From Shimia sp. R9_2 (GTDB taxonomy: Bacteria > Pseudomonadota > Alphaproteobacteria > Rhodobacterales > Rhodobacteraceae): DNA of 64,000 nt. Shown here in pieces: positions 48,854 through 59,924 of this stretch. Position 1 is the stretch's first letter. Every line of letters starts with the position of its first letter. Under the pieces are notes generated by a model. The model was not told where the DNA came from, made no database searches, and saw nothing but the letters and a program-made list of their open reading frames with translations. The position numbers and the translations under genes were made by a program. The stretch lies in contig NZ_JAGHRO010000009.1 in the NCBI RefSeq assembly GCF_017743735.1, forward strand, positions 82,532 through 146,531, given 5' to 3'.

Positions 48854-49026
48854 AGATGGTATCTGGTGCATCAGCGCCGGATAAAAGGGAATACGGTGCG
48901 GCGATATATGCGCCAAGTCCGTGACTGCCCCCGCAACTGTAGGCGGTGAGCAACCCCAAATGCCACTGGGCCAGAGCCCGGGAAGGTGGGGAAGCCAAGC
49001 ACCGCGAGTCAGGAGACCTGCCATCA
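48854..49026 (+). ncRNA. Cobalamin riboswitch upstream of the ABC importer genes
   Basis: Conserved pieces: CTGCCCCCGCAACTG, ATGCCACTGGGCCAGAGCCC, GGGAAGGTGGGGAAGCCAAG and the B12 box AGTCAGGAGACCTGCC (49007-49022). GATGG at 48854 can pair with CCATC at 49021 to close P1. Past the aptamer a GC hairpin (CCGGG near 49043 with CCCGG near 49056) stands just before a strong AGGAGG site, so translational control is plausible. Confidence 0.95.
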
Positions 49027-49072
49027 TCAAACGTAACTCAACCCGGGCGGGGTGTCCCGGAAGGAGGCCAAG

Positions 49073-49222
49073 ATGGCTCTATTGGCTTATGCCGCAGACA
49101 TGACTGGTTCCCTGTTCGCCCCGCGCTTTCGCGGAGGGCGAAATGAACCGAACACCCACACATCGCATCACAGTCTGTACGTCCTGTCGCCACAAGGGCG
49201 AAACCTGCAAGCCGGGCTATGA
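49073..49222 (+). CDS. Possible leader ORF after the third riboswitch
   Basis: A 49-codon frame with the best ribosome site in the area (AGGAGG, 6 nt upstream of ATG). It begins MALLAYAADMTGSLFAPRF and overlaps the first 80 nt of the DUF1636 gene in another frame. No family is recognised. It may serve to couple translation to the riboswitch hairpin, or be chance. Confidence 0.35.
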   Translation: MALLAYAADMTGSLFAPRFRGGRNEPNTHTSHHSLYVLSPQGRNLQAGL

Positions 49223-49550
49223 GCTGATTGCGAAGCTCCGGACGGCCATTGCCGCAGCCGGGGACAGCATCGCCGAGGATTTTGAGATCACAGGCACGGC
49301 CCGTGTGGCCGCTTGTGATCGCCCGTGCACGGTGGCCTATCACGCAACGCGCAGTGCGTCCTACCTGTTTGGCGATATTACACCTGATGAGGACATTGAC
49401 GCGCTGATGGATTTTGCCCGGCAGCATGATGCGCTGGATGACGGATGGGGCGGTCCTGTGGAGGTGCCGGATATGCTGTGCGCGCCTAATCTCTCGCGCG
49501 TTCCGGCGACGATTATGGCGATCGAGGATTGCATGGAGCGTGTGTCATGA
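49143..49550 (+). CDS. DUF1636 metal-binding-type protein
   Basis: A 135-residue soluble protein with the DUF1636 pattern: an N-terminal CTSCRHKGETCKPG Cys motif, a second Cys pair AACDRPC, and the thioredoxin-like-ferredoxin arrangement. Members often occur in cobalamin- or cobalt-related loci. GGAGGG precedes ATG 49143. The stop overlaps the ATPase start (ATGA). It is first in an operon controlled by a cobalamin riboswitch, so a role in cobalt or corrinoid handling is likely. Confidence 0.82.
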   Translation: MNRTPTHRITVCTSCRHKGETCKPGYELIAKLRTAIAAAGDSIAEDFEITGTARVAACDRPCTVAYHATRSASYLFGDITPDEDIDALMDFARQHDALDDGWGGPVEVPDMLCAPNLSRVPATIMAIEDCMERVS

Positions 49551-50326
49551 CCGCGGCGGCGCTGGAAGTGCGCAATGTGAGCTGGGCACCGCGCAAGCGC
49601 GACCCATTGCTGCTGGAGGATACAAGCTTCACCCTCAAGGAGGGTGAGGTGATGGGGCTTGTTGGCCCAAACGGTGCCGGCAAAACCACGCTGTTGCGCA
49701 TGATCTACGGCTACAATCGCCCCTTGTCAGGCGACATCCTGCTTGGCGGTGACTCACTGCGCCAAATGGCACCGCGTGCCGTGGCCCGTAAGGTTGCCGC
49801 TGTTCTGCAGGAACAACCGTCAGATTTTGCGCTGACGGTGCGGGAAGTGGTGGCGCTTGGGCGCGTGCCGCATCGGCTTGGCCTGTCCACGCCAGGGAAG
49901 CGCGATGCGGATGTGATTGACGGGGCGCTGGCGCGTCTTCAGCTGCAACATCTGACCGACCGGAGCCTTTCCACGCTTTCGGGGGGCGAACGCCAGCGGG
50001 TGATGGTTGCGCGCGCGCTTGCGCAGGAGCCGCAGTTGCTTGTGCTGGATGAGCCGACCAATCACTTGGATATCCGCCATCAGCTTGAGGTGCTGCAGCT
50101 GATCCGAGATCTGGATCTGACCATCGTCACCTCGCTGCATGATCTCAATCTGGCGGCAGATGTTTGTGATCGCATTCTTGTCTTGAAAGACGGCCGCCCG
50201 CAGGGATTTGGCGCACCGGTGGATGTGCTGAATGACTCGCTTGTCTCCGACACGTTTCAGGTTCAGGCGCAACGCGAACAGCTCAGCCTGAGCCAGAAGC
50301 CCCACCTCACTTTCCGACTTCAATAA
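49547..50326 (+). CDS. FecE/BtuD-type ABC transporter ATPase
   Basis: A 259-residue ATPase for a corrinoid- or siderophore-type importer. Walker A is [17 protein letters not shown], signature LSGGERQRVMVARAL, Walker B LLVLDEPTNHLD, H-loop SLHDLNLA. ATG 49547 overlaps the upstream stop. Its partner genes are the binding protein and permease downstream. The cobalamin riboswitch makes corrinoid uptake (BtuCDF-like) the best guess, although the family also moves iron chelates. Confidence 0.88.
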   Translation: MTAAALEVRNVSWAPRKRDPLLLEDTSFTLKEGEVMGLVGPNGAGKTTLLRMIYGYNRPLSGDILLGGDSLRQMAPRAVARKVAAVLQEQPSDFALTVREVVALGRVPHRLGLSTPGKRDADVIDGALARLQLQHLTDRSLSTLSGGERQRVMVARALAQEPQLLVLDEPTNHLDIRHQLEVLQLIRDLDLTIVTSLHDLNLAADVCDRILVLKDGRPQGFGAPVDVLNDSLVSDTFQVQAQREQLSLSQKPHLTFRLQ

Positions 50327-50352
50327 AAACAAAGCTCAACAAAGGACCCATT

Positions 50353-51306
50353 ATGAAAAAGAGCACTCTCACCCTCGGGCTGATCCTTGCAGCCCAAACC
50401 GCTGCGGCAGAAACCACTGTGCAAAGCTGTAACCGCACCGTCACTTTTGATGCGCCACCAAAGGCCGCGATCTCCAACGATGTGAACCTCACCGAAATGA
50501 TGCTGGTGCTTGGCCTTGCAGATCGCATGGTCGGCTACACCGGTATTTCGGGCTGGAAGACGCTGGATGAAGAGATGCGTGCGGGCGTGGAGGAGCTGCC
50601 GGAGCTTTCCGCAAAATATCCGTCAAAAGAAGTGCTGGTTGGCGCGGACGCTGACTTCTTCTTTGCGGGTTGGAACTATGGCATGAAGGTTGGCGGCGAT
50701 GTGACCCCCGAAACCCTCGCGCCGTTTGGCATTGACGTCTACGAGCTGACCGAAAGCTGCATCCATATCGGCGAGAAAGCCAAGGTCAGCATGGACGATA
50801 TGTATAATGACCTGCTCAACCTCGGCAAAATCTTTGACGTTGAAGCAAAGGCCGAAGCGCTTGTGGATGGCTATAAGGCAGAGCTGGCGGCGTTTACCGA
50901 CGGCCTGGAAACCGCAGACGATCCGCTGCGCGTCTTTGTGTATGACAGCGGCGAAGACACACCATTCACCGCGGGCCTTTACGCCATGCCAACCGCGATG
51001 ATTGAGGCCGCTGGAGGCACCAACATCATGGACGACTTTGAGAAAAGCTGGGGCACGGTCACCTGGGAAGCGGTTGTCGAGCGCAACCCTGAGGTGGTTG
51101 TGATTGTGAACTACGGTAAGGTCACCGCAGAAGAAAAACGCGCGTTCATGATGAACAACCCGGCCTTTGCCGAACTGGACGCGGTGAAGAACGACCGTTT
51201 TGTTGTACTGGAATATGTCGAGGCGACCCCTGGTCCGCGCAACATCAAAGCCGTGAAGAAGCTGGCAGAAGGCTTCTGGGGCTCTGAAGGTGTGGCAAGC
51301 CACTAA
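50353..51306 (+). CDS. Periplasmic substrate-binding protein (BtuF/FecB-like)
   Basis: A 317-residue exported protein with the signal MKKSTLTLGLILAAQTAAA. The mature part is a class III helical-backbone binding protein: VTFDAPPKAAISNDVNLTEM, LGLADRMVGYTG, PEVVVIVNYG and the final LDAVKNDRFVVLEY. It probably captures a cobalamin precursor or cobalamin, as inferred from the upstream riboswitch. The stop is directly followed by the permease start. Confidence 0.85.
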   Translation: MKKSTLTLGLILAAQTAAAETTVQSCNRTVTFDAPPKAAISNDVNLTEMMLVLGLADRMVGYTGISGWKTLDEEMRAGVEELPELSAKYPSKEVLVGADADFFFAGWNYGMKVGGDVTPETLAPFGIDVYELTESCIHIGEKAKVSMDDMYNDLLNLGKIFDVEAKAEALVDGYKAELAAFTDGLETADDPLRVFVYDSGEDTPFTAGLYAMPTAMIEAAGGTNIMDDFEKSWGTVTWEAVVERNPEVVVIVNYGKVTAEEKRAFMMNNPAFAELDAVKNDRFVVLEYVEATPGPRNIKAVKKLAEGFWGSEGVASH

Positions 51307-52335
51307 ATGAACAAGGACCACTTCCGACAAAACGTCTCTTTCTGGATGGCTCTTTTTGGCAGCTTTGCCGCGTTGGGAGTGTCCTTGTCTTTTGCGATTT
51401 CGATGGGCGCTATTGCGGTGCCCATCGACACGGTTTGGGGTGTGTTCCTGGATAAGCTGGGTGTCTGGTCCGGCGATCCGACCTGGTCAAAAGGGCGCGC
51501 CGCCATCGTGTGGGAAATCCGTTTTCCGCGCGCGCTTTTGGCGGTCATGGTCGGGGCTGGGCTGGCTGTTGTGGGCGCCACGTTACAGGCGGTGACCCGC
51601 AATCCGCTGGCCGATCCGCATCTGCTGGGCATTTCGTCCGGCGGGGCGTTTGGGGCCATTCTGGCTTTGCTGCACACAGGCCTGTTCCTTGGCCTTCTGA
51701 CCGTGCCGCTTATGGCTTTTCTGGGGGCTTTGGTGGCGACGCTCTGCGTTTTGGTGGTGTCAAAATGGGCGGGCGCAATGAGCGCAGACCGGCTGGTTTT
51801 GACAGGGGTGGCCATTTCCTTTGTTGTGATGGCCTGCGCCAACATATTGATTTTCCTAGGTGACCCGAAGGCGACCCACACGGTTGTCTTCTGGATGCTT
51901 GGAGGTTTGGGGCTGGCGCAGTGGTCGCATCTGATCTATCCGCTGGCCATTTTGGTGCCCTGTAGCCTGTGGCTCTGGCTGCAGGCACCGCAGCTCAATG
52001 CGATGACCATTGGTGACGAGACCGCGAGCTCACTTGGCATTCCGGTGGCTCGATTTCGCCTGACGGTCTTTGTGGTGGGAGCGCTGATCACCGGCGTGAT
52101 GGTCGCCTTTTCCGGTATGATCGGATTTGTGGGGCTGATGGTGCCCCACATCGTGCGGCTGATTGTTGGCGGCAATTACATCCGGTTGGTGCCGCTGTCG
52201 GCGATATTTGGCGGGATTTTCCTGCTCTGGGCCGACATTGTCGCCCGTACTGTGATGGCGCCTGAAGATATTCCGGTTGGGATCGTGACGGGGCTGATTG
52301 GCGGGATTGCATTTGTGTTGTTGCTGAAGCGGTGA
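51307..52335 (+). CDS. FecCD-family permease (BtuC-like)
   Basis: A 342-residue inner-membrane permease with about ten helices. FecCD motifs: IRFPRALLAVMVGAGLAVVG, LQAVTRNPLADPHLLGISSG and the ATPase-docking GFVGLMVPHIVRLIVGG. It begins one base after the binding-protein stop. With the ATPase it forms a complete importer under cobalamin-riboswitch control. It is convergent with the LysR gene. Confidence 0.9.
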   Translation: MNKDHFRQNVSFWMALFGSFAALGVSLSFAISMGAIAVPIDTVWGVFLDKLGVWSGDPTWSKGRAAIVWEIRFPRALLAVMVGAGLAVVGATLQAVTRNPLADPHLLGISSGGAFGAILALLHTGLFLGLLTVPLMAFLGALVATLCVLVVSKWAGAMSADRLVLTGVAISFVVMACANILIFLGDPKATHTVVFWMLGGLGLAQWSHLIYPLAILVPCSLWLWLQAPQLNAMTIGDETASSLGIPVARFRLTVFVVGALITGVMVAFSGMIGFVGLMVPHIVRLIVGGNYIRLVPLSAIFGGIFLLWADIVARTVMAPEDIPVGIVTGLIGGIAFVLLLKR

Positions 52336-52346
52336 CTAGGCGCGGA

Positions 52347-53204
52347 CTACACAGCCGACACGATGGCTTCTGACAGCGCTTCCCATTGTTTGCGCCCAAT
52401 CGCTTCGCGTGATGCCAAAAGCCAGTAGGTCTCACGGTGCTCCATGACATCATTGCCCAGTTGATGAAGCGCGCCTGAGCGCAAGTCTTCTTCGCACAGC
52501 GGGAGGGAGCCAAGTGCAATGCCATGGCCCGATTTGGCAGCGGCGATGGCGCCATGCAACGTGTCGATCCGGATCTGCGGGATGGGCGTTGAGGGAATAC
52601 CAAACCGCGCGGCAAAAACATCCCAGTCCGGCCGTGGCCCAGTGCAGGCGATGCGGGGCAGGTGGTGCCAGTCTGTCGAGGCAAGGCTTGGTGCGCAGAC
52701 CGGAGCGAGCGCTTCTCTGAACAGCGGAAGCTTGTAGTGATGGGGCCAGTCCCCTGCGCCATAGCGGATTCGAAGGGAGCTGTCGGGCGTTGAGGTTTGC
52801 CCTGTTAAAACAAAGGACTGGAGTGAAATCTGCGCGCCTGTTGCCACAGTCATTTGAGCCAGTCGCGGCGCAATCCACATGGAAATCACAGATTGGCTTG
52901 CCAGAATTGTCAGGCGGGAGCGTCCTCGGGAAAACAACATCTCAGAACTGTCGCTGAGCGTGCGAAAGGCGGATTGCACATGGGGCAGCCAGGTTTCGCC
53001 CTCCACGGTCAGCGTGATGGTGCGGCTTTGACGCAAGAAGAGTTGCGTGCCTAGGAGTTTTTCGAGCTGGGAAATACGCTGACTGATTGCGGGTTGCGTG
53101 AGGCCTGTCTCTTCTGCGGCGGCGGTAAAGCTGCCGAGGCGTGCGGCCGCTTCGAAAGCGCGCACCCATTCGAGAGGCGGTAGGGATGGGGTTGGCTTAT
53201 TCAT
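52347..53204 (-). CDS. LysR-family regulator divergent from tmpAB
   Basis: A 285-residue regulator. The winged helix-turn-helix (about 12-70) reads FEAAARLGSFTAAAEETGLT and QPAISQRISQLEKLLGTQLF. A GcvA-like effector domain follows with GHGIALGSLPL near residue 230. It is divergent from tmpA by about 100 bp, where a TCAAATTTGA palindrome and GTTATTTC repeats occur. It probably senses 2-trimethylammonioethylphosphonate or a product and controls tmpAB. Confidence 0.88.
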   Translation of the reverse strand: MNKPTPSLPPLEWVRAFEAAARLGSFTAAAEETGLTQPAISQRISQLEKLLGTQLFLRQSRTITLTVEGETWLPHVQSAFRTLSDSSEMLFSRGRSRLTILASQSVISMWIAPRLAQMTVATGAQISLQSFVLTGQTSTPDSSLRIRYGAGDWPHHYKLPLFREALAPVCAPSLASTDWHHLPRIACTGPRPDWDVFAARFGIPSTPIPQIRIDTLHGAIAAAKSGHGIALGSLPLCEEDLRSGALHQLGNDVMEHRETYWLLASREAIGRKQWEALSEAIVSAV

Positions 53205-53206
53205 AA

Positions 53207-53243
53207 GTTATTTCGATGCTCAGTCGGGTTATTTCAAATTTGA
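53207..53243. promoter_or_regulatory. Candidate LysR operator between the regulator and tmpA
   Basis: GTTATTTC occurs twice, at 53207-53214 and 53228-53235, 21 bp apart (two helical turns). The second copy runs into a perfect palindrome, TCAAATTTGA (53234-53243). LysR proteins usually bind such spaced half-sites in the divergent promoter. Confidence 0.5.
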
Positions 53244-55038
<1,795 letters not shown>

Positions 55039-55042
<4 letters not shown>

Positions 55043-55944
55043 CTTTGGAGTTCAGGTTGGTGTGCCGCTTGGTCGCGAGCGCCTTGCGCCCACCATTCAT
55101 CACATGTTTCAGGCATAAGGCGCGCAGCAAGGCCGATGCCTATGAGTTCTGTTTGTGGCGGTTGAGCGGTCTCACAAATCTCGACAGATGAACCCACCAC
55201 TTGAACCAAGAAGCCGGTGTCGTCTGGGCCGCGCATGTGCCCTTTGAGACGGTAGAGCGGCTCTGGCCGTGATTGCAGCAATTCGGTCAGCTCAGTTTGA
55301 CCAAGGGAGCGATCTCCGGAGTAGGACCATTTCGCATAAGCGGGGTGGGAGAATTGAAGGATCTTGGTTGGATCCTGCCCCGTCATCAGAAGTTGTTCGA
55401 TGCCAAGCTGATCAACAGGCAGGATCGTTGCATCTGGATTGAGGTCTGACAGATTTTGGCGCAGGTCCTCTTGTAAGGGTGCTTTGCTGACAGCAATTAC
55501 CTGCGCACAGGCAATTTGGTCTTTGAATTGCGCTGCGATCAAGGGATCGCCACTCAAAGCGTCGAATTGACGGCCGTCCACCACGGTGACGATCCCGGAA
55601 TACAACAGCTCCGGTTCAGCCTGAGCCACATTTGCGATGCGGGTCGGGTCGGCGATGCCGCTGGCTTCGATGATGATGTGATCCGGGCGGGGTTGGCGAT
55701 CCAGAACGTCTCCGATGGCAAGAAACAGGTCTGCTCCCATCGTGCAACACACGCAGCCATTTGACAGCTCCAGAGTGTCTTGGCTGGCCGAGATCAAAAG
55801 GCTTGCGTCAATGTTGATTGATCCGAAGTCGTTCACAAGAACCATGATCCGCAACCTGTGGTTGGCGCTGAGAATCTGATTGATCAGGGTGGTTTTTCCT
55901 GCTCCGAGGTAGCCACCGATCACGGTCAGAGGAAGCGGGGTCAC
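55039..55944 (-). CDS. COG0523 (CobW-like) GTPase
   Basis: A 301-residue G3E GTPase: Walker [20 protein letters not shown], CxCC motif LSNGCVCCTMG, Walker B IIIEASGIADPTRI. It is shorter than ZigA and lacks a His-rich tail. The GTG at 55944 overlaps the amidohydrolase stop (GTGA), so both come from one transcript. A metal-insertion role for the adjacent metal-dependent amidohydrolase is an attractive inference. Four bases at the 3' end are shared with tmpB. Confidence 0.85.
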
Positions 55945-57569
55945 AGCTGATGCACCTCGCCGCCCAGAACGGTGCCCAGCACTGGCACGTCTTTTAAGTT
56001 CTCTGGTGCAACGCTCAGAGGGTCTTCGCCGAGTAGCACAAAGTCCGCCCGTTTTCCGGTTTCGATGGAGCCGATCTCGGTGTCCATTTTGAGTGTCTGC
56101 GCGGCCCCTAAGGTGATAGCATAAAGTGCCTCCTCCACCGTGATGCGTTGCGCGGGCCCGAGGGTTTGCCCGCTCATCGTGCGGCGGTTGACGGCACACC
56201 AGGCGGTGAACAGCGGCCCCATTGGGGTCACCGGTGCGTCGGAGTGAATTGCGGTGATCACGCCCATATCAAGACAATCTCGCACGGCGTTCATCGACCG
56301 CGCACGATCGGGGCCGATGGTCAGCGCGGCATGTTGATCGCCAAAATACCAGATGTGATTGGCAAAGATATTGCAGGCCACGCCCAGTTCGGCGGCGCGC
56401 CGGAACAGCGCGGCATCCATCATCTGGCAGTGCTGCAAAACGTGGCGCGCGCCCGGCCATGGGTGTTTGCGTGCCGCCGCCTCTAGGGCTTCCAACGTGA
56501 CTGCGGCGGCCTCGTCGCCATTCACATGGATATGCATTTGCAAGCCATGACGCTGCATCTCTTCGCACAGCTGGAAAATCTGGTCGGGCGCGGTGTTCCA
56601 GAGCCCGTTGGGATGCCCCCCAATATAGCCCGGTGCGCGCACCCGGGCTGTCCAGCCCTGAATGGAGCCATCGGTCATGAGCTTCACGGCGCCCAAGCGC
56701 AGTTTATCGGTGGCGCGCTCACGCATTGCTAAGGCCTGAGCCGCGACCTCCGCCGGGGTGCCGCCTATCGCGCCAAGGGCCGGAACCAGACGTACAGGGA
56801 AGCTTTTCTTGCCGGTGGCTTCGGCGAGCCTTGTGATGTCATCGTCGCCCAGCGTGGCAAACAGATCGGTCACTGTGGTCACGCCAGCGCGTTTGCACAC
56901 TTCGGCATAAGACTGCAGCGCTGCATCGGTTTGCGTGAGTGCGCGAAAGTCGATCCCAGTGCGGCGCATGACGGGAAACATCGCGGCCATTTCCTGCAGC
57001 TCGCCAGTTGGTTGGCCGTCTGCTCCTTTGACGACTCCTTCGACATTGGTCTGGGCGTTGTATCCCGCCAAGTCCAAGGCCGCAGTGTTGCCGCAGAGCA
57101 GGTGGAAATTTGAGAAGATGATGACGATAGGGCGTTGCGTGCTGACCTGATCAAGGTGATGGCGGCTCAGGCGTTCCGACGTCAGACAGATCGGATCAAA
57201 CCCCCAGCCCACCAAAGGCTGATCCGGGGGCAAGGTGGCTTCGAACTCTTTCAGGCGAGCGATGACCTCTTCAATCTGCGTCATGCCCCGGTGCATCTGA
57301 CCCTGCGGGTCGATCCGGTCGTGATAGCCGCAATAGGCATAATCCCACATGGCCCCTGCCATCAAATGGGCATGGCCTTCGACAAATCCGGGCATCAACA
57401 CGCTGCCTGAGACATCAATATGGCTGTCTGCTCCGCCCCATGGGGCCGCGCAATCCGGACCGCCCACCGCCAGAATGCGCCCGTCACGTACCGCCACATG
57501 GCTGGCGCGTGGCATGTTCCGGTCCATCGTCACCACGGATTTCGCATGGAAAAGAAGCGTTTTGCCCAT
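55941..57569 (-). CDS. YtcJ-like amidohydrolase (COG1574)
   Basis: A 542-residue metal-dependent hydrolase. MPGFVEGHAHLMAG carries the HxH motif near residue 62; LMTDGSIQGWTA and MHIHVNGDEAA supply middle ligands; AIHSDAPVTPMGP holds the final Asp. Length and the split composite beta domain fit the YtcJ/Amidohydro_3 group, which acts on amides, ureas or N-acyl compounds. It is coupled to a COG0523 GTPase and diverges from a LysR gene that also precedes a TRAP transporter. The substrate is unknown. Confidence 0.85.
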   Translation of the reverse strand: MGKTLLFHAKSVVTMDRNMPRASHVAVRDGRILAVGGPDCAAPWGGADSHIDVSGSVLMPGFVEGHAHLMAGAMWDYAYCGYHDRIDPQGQMHRGMTQIEEVIARLKEFEATLPPDQPLVGWGFDPICLTSERLSRHHLDQVSTQRPIVIIFSNFHLLCGNTAALDLAGYNAQTNVEGVVKGADGQPTGELQEMAAMFPVMRRTGIDFRALTQTDAALQSYAEVCKRAGVTTVTDLFATLGDDDITRLAEATGKKSFPVRLVPALGAIGGTPAEVAAQALAMRERATDKLRLGAVKLMTDGSIQGWTARVRAPGYIGGHPNGLWNTAPDQIFQLCEEMQRHGLQMHIHVNGDEAAAVTLEALEAAARKHPWPGARHVLQHCQMMDAALFRRAAELGVACNIFANHIWYFGDQHAALTIGPDRARSMNAVRDCLDMGVITAIHSDAPVTPMGPLFTAWCAVNRRTMSGQTLGPAQRITVEEALYAITLGAAQTLKMDTEIGSIETGKRADFVLLGEDPLSVAPENLKDVPVLGTVLGGEVHQL

Positions 57570-57668
57570 GTCTCTCTCTCTGTTGTTTCCAAACAGCTAG
57601 CTGAGCTTGGTTGTGTGGAAAAATGGAATTAGTACTAGAGTAACACACAAAAAATATTGGAATGACCT

Positions 57669-58610
57669 GTGCGATTTACCCTCAAACAACTTCAGTACTT
57701 TGACGCTGCGCTGCGCACTGGCTCAATTGCGCGGGCTTCTGTGGAGATGAAGATTTCGCAATCTTCGATCACGGCAGCGATCGATATGATCGAAAGCACC
57801 ACTCAGGCGGAATTGCTGCGGCGGATGCCTGCCAAAGGCATTGTTCCGACAGACAAAGGGATTGAGATCGGCGCCCGCATTCGGGATTTTCTGGAGCAAG
57901 CGCGTATTTTTGAATCCGATCTGCTGACACTGACCGGCGATCCGGCAGGGACGCTGCGACTGGGATGCTATGCGCCGACGGCCCCATATGTCTTGCCGCC
58001 GATTCTCAAACGGATTTCGCAGGACTTTCCACATATCCGTGTGGAAATCAAAGAAGGCGACATGCTGAGCATTGCGGAAATGCTGAACAGCGGGGGTGTC
58101 GATCTGGCGCTGACCTATCGGCGTGCGGCCCCTAAGGCTCAGCCGTTCCTACCAATGTTCAAGGCCGCACCCATCGCGATGATTCCGGATGTTTCTCCGT
58201 TGGTGAAGCAAGAACAGGTGGCCTTGTCTGATCTGGCAGATTTGCCGATGATCCTTTTGGATTTGCCCGGCGCACCCGATTATTTTGATGCGCTTTTCAC
58301 CGCAGAGGGATTGCGCCCGCGCATTGGTCATACCACCAAAAGCTCTTCGGTGCTGCGCGGGATGGTTGCTGCGGATTTGGGCTATGCGATCCTGAATATC
58401 TGTGGGCCGCTGGACCGTATGGGGCAGAATGGCTATGTCACGCGGCCGATTTCTGGCGATCAGGACGCGCCCTATTACGGGGTCGCCTATACGGGGGCGG
58501 GTAAGCGTTCAGCCTTGGTGCGTACAGTTTTGGAAACCTGCAGGGAAATTTCAGATCAGGGCGGGTTTGACCATCTGCTCAACCCTTCCGGTAGCCAGGC
58601 AGCGCAATAA
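57669..58610 (+). CDS. LysR-family regulator
   Basis: A 313-residue regulator. The winged helix-turn-helix starts RFTLKQLQYFDAALRTGSIA with ASVEMKISQSSITAAIDMIE; the CysB-like effector domain follows. The start is GTG 57669. It diverges from the amidohydrolase gene by 99 bp and is followed by TRAP and deacylase genes. It most likely governs this catabolic set, with the transported compound or a product as inducer. Confidence 0.85.
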   Translation: MRFTLKQLQYFDAALRTGSIARASVEMKISQSSITAAIDMIESTTQAELLRRMPAKGIVPTDKGIEIGARIRDFLEQARIFESDLLTLTGDPAGTLRLGCYAPTAPYVLPPILKRISQDFPHIRVEIKEGDMLSIAEMLNSGGVDLALTYRRAAPKAQPFLPMFKAAPIAMIPDVSPLVKQEQVALSDLADLPMILLDLPGAPDYFDALFTAEGLRPRIGHTTKSSSVLRGMVAADLGYAILNICGPLDRMGQNGYVTRPISGDQDAPYYGVAYTGAGKRSALVRTVLETCREISDQGGFDHLLNPSGSQAAQ

Positions 58611-58848
58611 ATCCAAAAAATGTAAGAATACCCCCAGAAAACAATTGTTTTCTGCATCAATGGGAATTGAGTAGCGTTTCCTTGTCCCACTCGCAGGAGT
58701 GGGGCCTGAGAACCCCGCGATTGGCTGGTTTTGATGCGCCGGAATTTGCAGTGCGCAATTTGCCGGTATTGGGCTTGCATAGACTCAGGACAGACGGGGC
58801 ACAAACGGCAAAAGCAGACGCTAAAAGCGCACCAACCAGGAGGATCTC

Positions 58849-59847
58849 ATGAAATTATGGAACTTGAAGAAGATGGCAGTGCCAATGCTGGCATTTGCAC
58901 TCAGCGCAACGAGCACATTGGCCGCCGATATCACGATGAATGTTGGTTTCGGCGCCCCGGAAGAATCCCTTTACGGCCGGTTCGGAAAGATTTTTCAGCA
59001 AAAGGTGGCAGAGCACTCAGATGGCACAATTGAGGTCAAACTGCGTTGCTGCAACCAGATTTCGAGCGAGGACGAAGCGTTTAAAGCCATGCAGCTTGGC
59101 ACTGTGGACGGCTTCTTCATCACCGCAAACAATGTGTCGCCGCACTGGTCGCTGATGGATGTGACTGTGCTGCCCTATATCTTCCAGAATGCCGAACACC
59201 TGGACCGTGTGCTTAACGGCGAGGTGGGCCAGCAGATGAAGGACCAGCTGCAGGCAGACACCAGCGTGCACCTGTTGGCCTTTGGCCCGGCGCTCTATCG
59301 CGACTTTTACAATTCGGTGCGTCCCGTGAACACGATGGCGGATATGGAAGGGCTGAAAATCCGGGTGCCCAAGAACGAGGTGATGATCGCCACGTTTGAG
59401 GCCTTTGGCGCAAATCCCGTGCCGCTGGCGTGGTCAGAAACGCCGACCGCCCTGCAAACCGGCACTGTGGATGGTGGTGATAACGGCACCTCCTTCATTC
59501 GCGACATGAAATTCTTCGAGTTTGAGCCGCATCTCGTCATCCTTGAGCATTTTGTGGCCTTTGCTCCTTTGTTTGCATCCGACAACTTCATGAAGAAGCT
59601 GAGTGATGAGCAGCGCGCGCAGATTCTGGCGGCGGCCGAGGAAGCGGGGGCTGAGTATGCCGCTCAAGTGGCAACTGAGACCGAAGAGGTCCGCAAGTGG
59701 TTGGTGGAAGAAGGTGGCATGGCGCGCACCGATCCGGACCGCGGCGATTTCATCGCAGCAGCAAAAGGCGTTCAGCAAGAGTTTGCAGAACAGCGCGGTG
59801 AGGAGTTCATCGCACTGGTGAATGCGATCCAGGCCGCAGCTGAATAA
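58849..59847 (+). CDS. TRAP transporter solute-binding protein (DctP type)
   Basis: A 332-residue exported protein with a Sec signal (about 1-25, ending STLAA). Family blocks: GRFGKIFQQKVAEHSDGTIE, the LGTVDGFF segment, the carboxylate-anchor region GLKIRVPKNEV, and SETPTALQTGTVDGGDN. It captures an organic acid for the downstream DctQM. AGGAGG precedes ATG 58849. The ligand may be an N-acyl amino acid, because a D-aminoacylase-like gene ends the operon. Confidence 0.92.
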   Translation: MKLWNLKKMAVPMLAFALSATSTLAADITMNVGFGAPEESLYGRFGKIFQQKVAEHSDGTIEVKLRCCNQISSEDEAFKAMQLGTVDGFFITANNVSPHWSLMDVTVLPYIFQNAEHLDRVLNGEVGQQMKDQLQADTSVHLLAFGPALYRDFYNSVRPVNTMADMEGLKIRVPKNEVMIATFEAFGANPVPLAWSETPTALQTGTVDGGDNGTSFIRDMKFFEFEPHLVILEHFVAFAPLFASDNFMKKLSDEQRAQILAAAEEAGAEYAAQVATETEEVRKWLVEEGGMARTDPDRGDFIAAAKGVQQEFAEQRGEEFIALVNAIQAAAE

Positions 59848-59924
59848 ACCTAAGATTGGGGCACTCTGAACGGGTGCCCCAATTCGCTTAGTAAGAGCCG
59901 GCAACGGTTGGGGAATAAAACAAA

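Noticed and set aside
55945..56199. N-terminal extension of the COG0523 GTPase to 56199
   Set aside because: The extra 85 codons lie antisense-free but inside the amidohydrolase gene in another frame and have no similarity; GTG 55944 gives a normal GTPase start.
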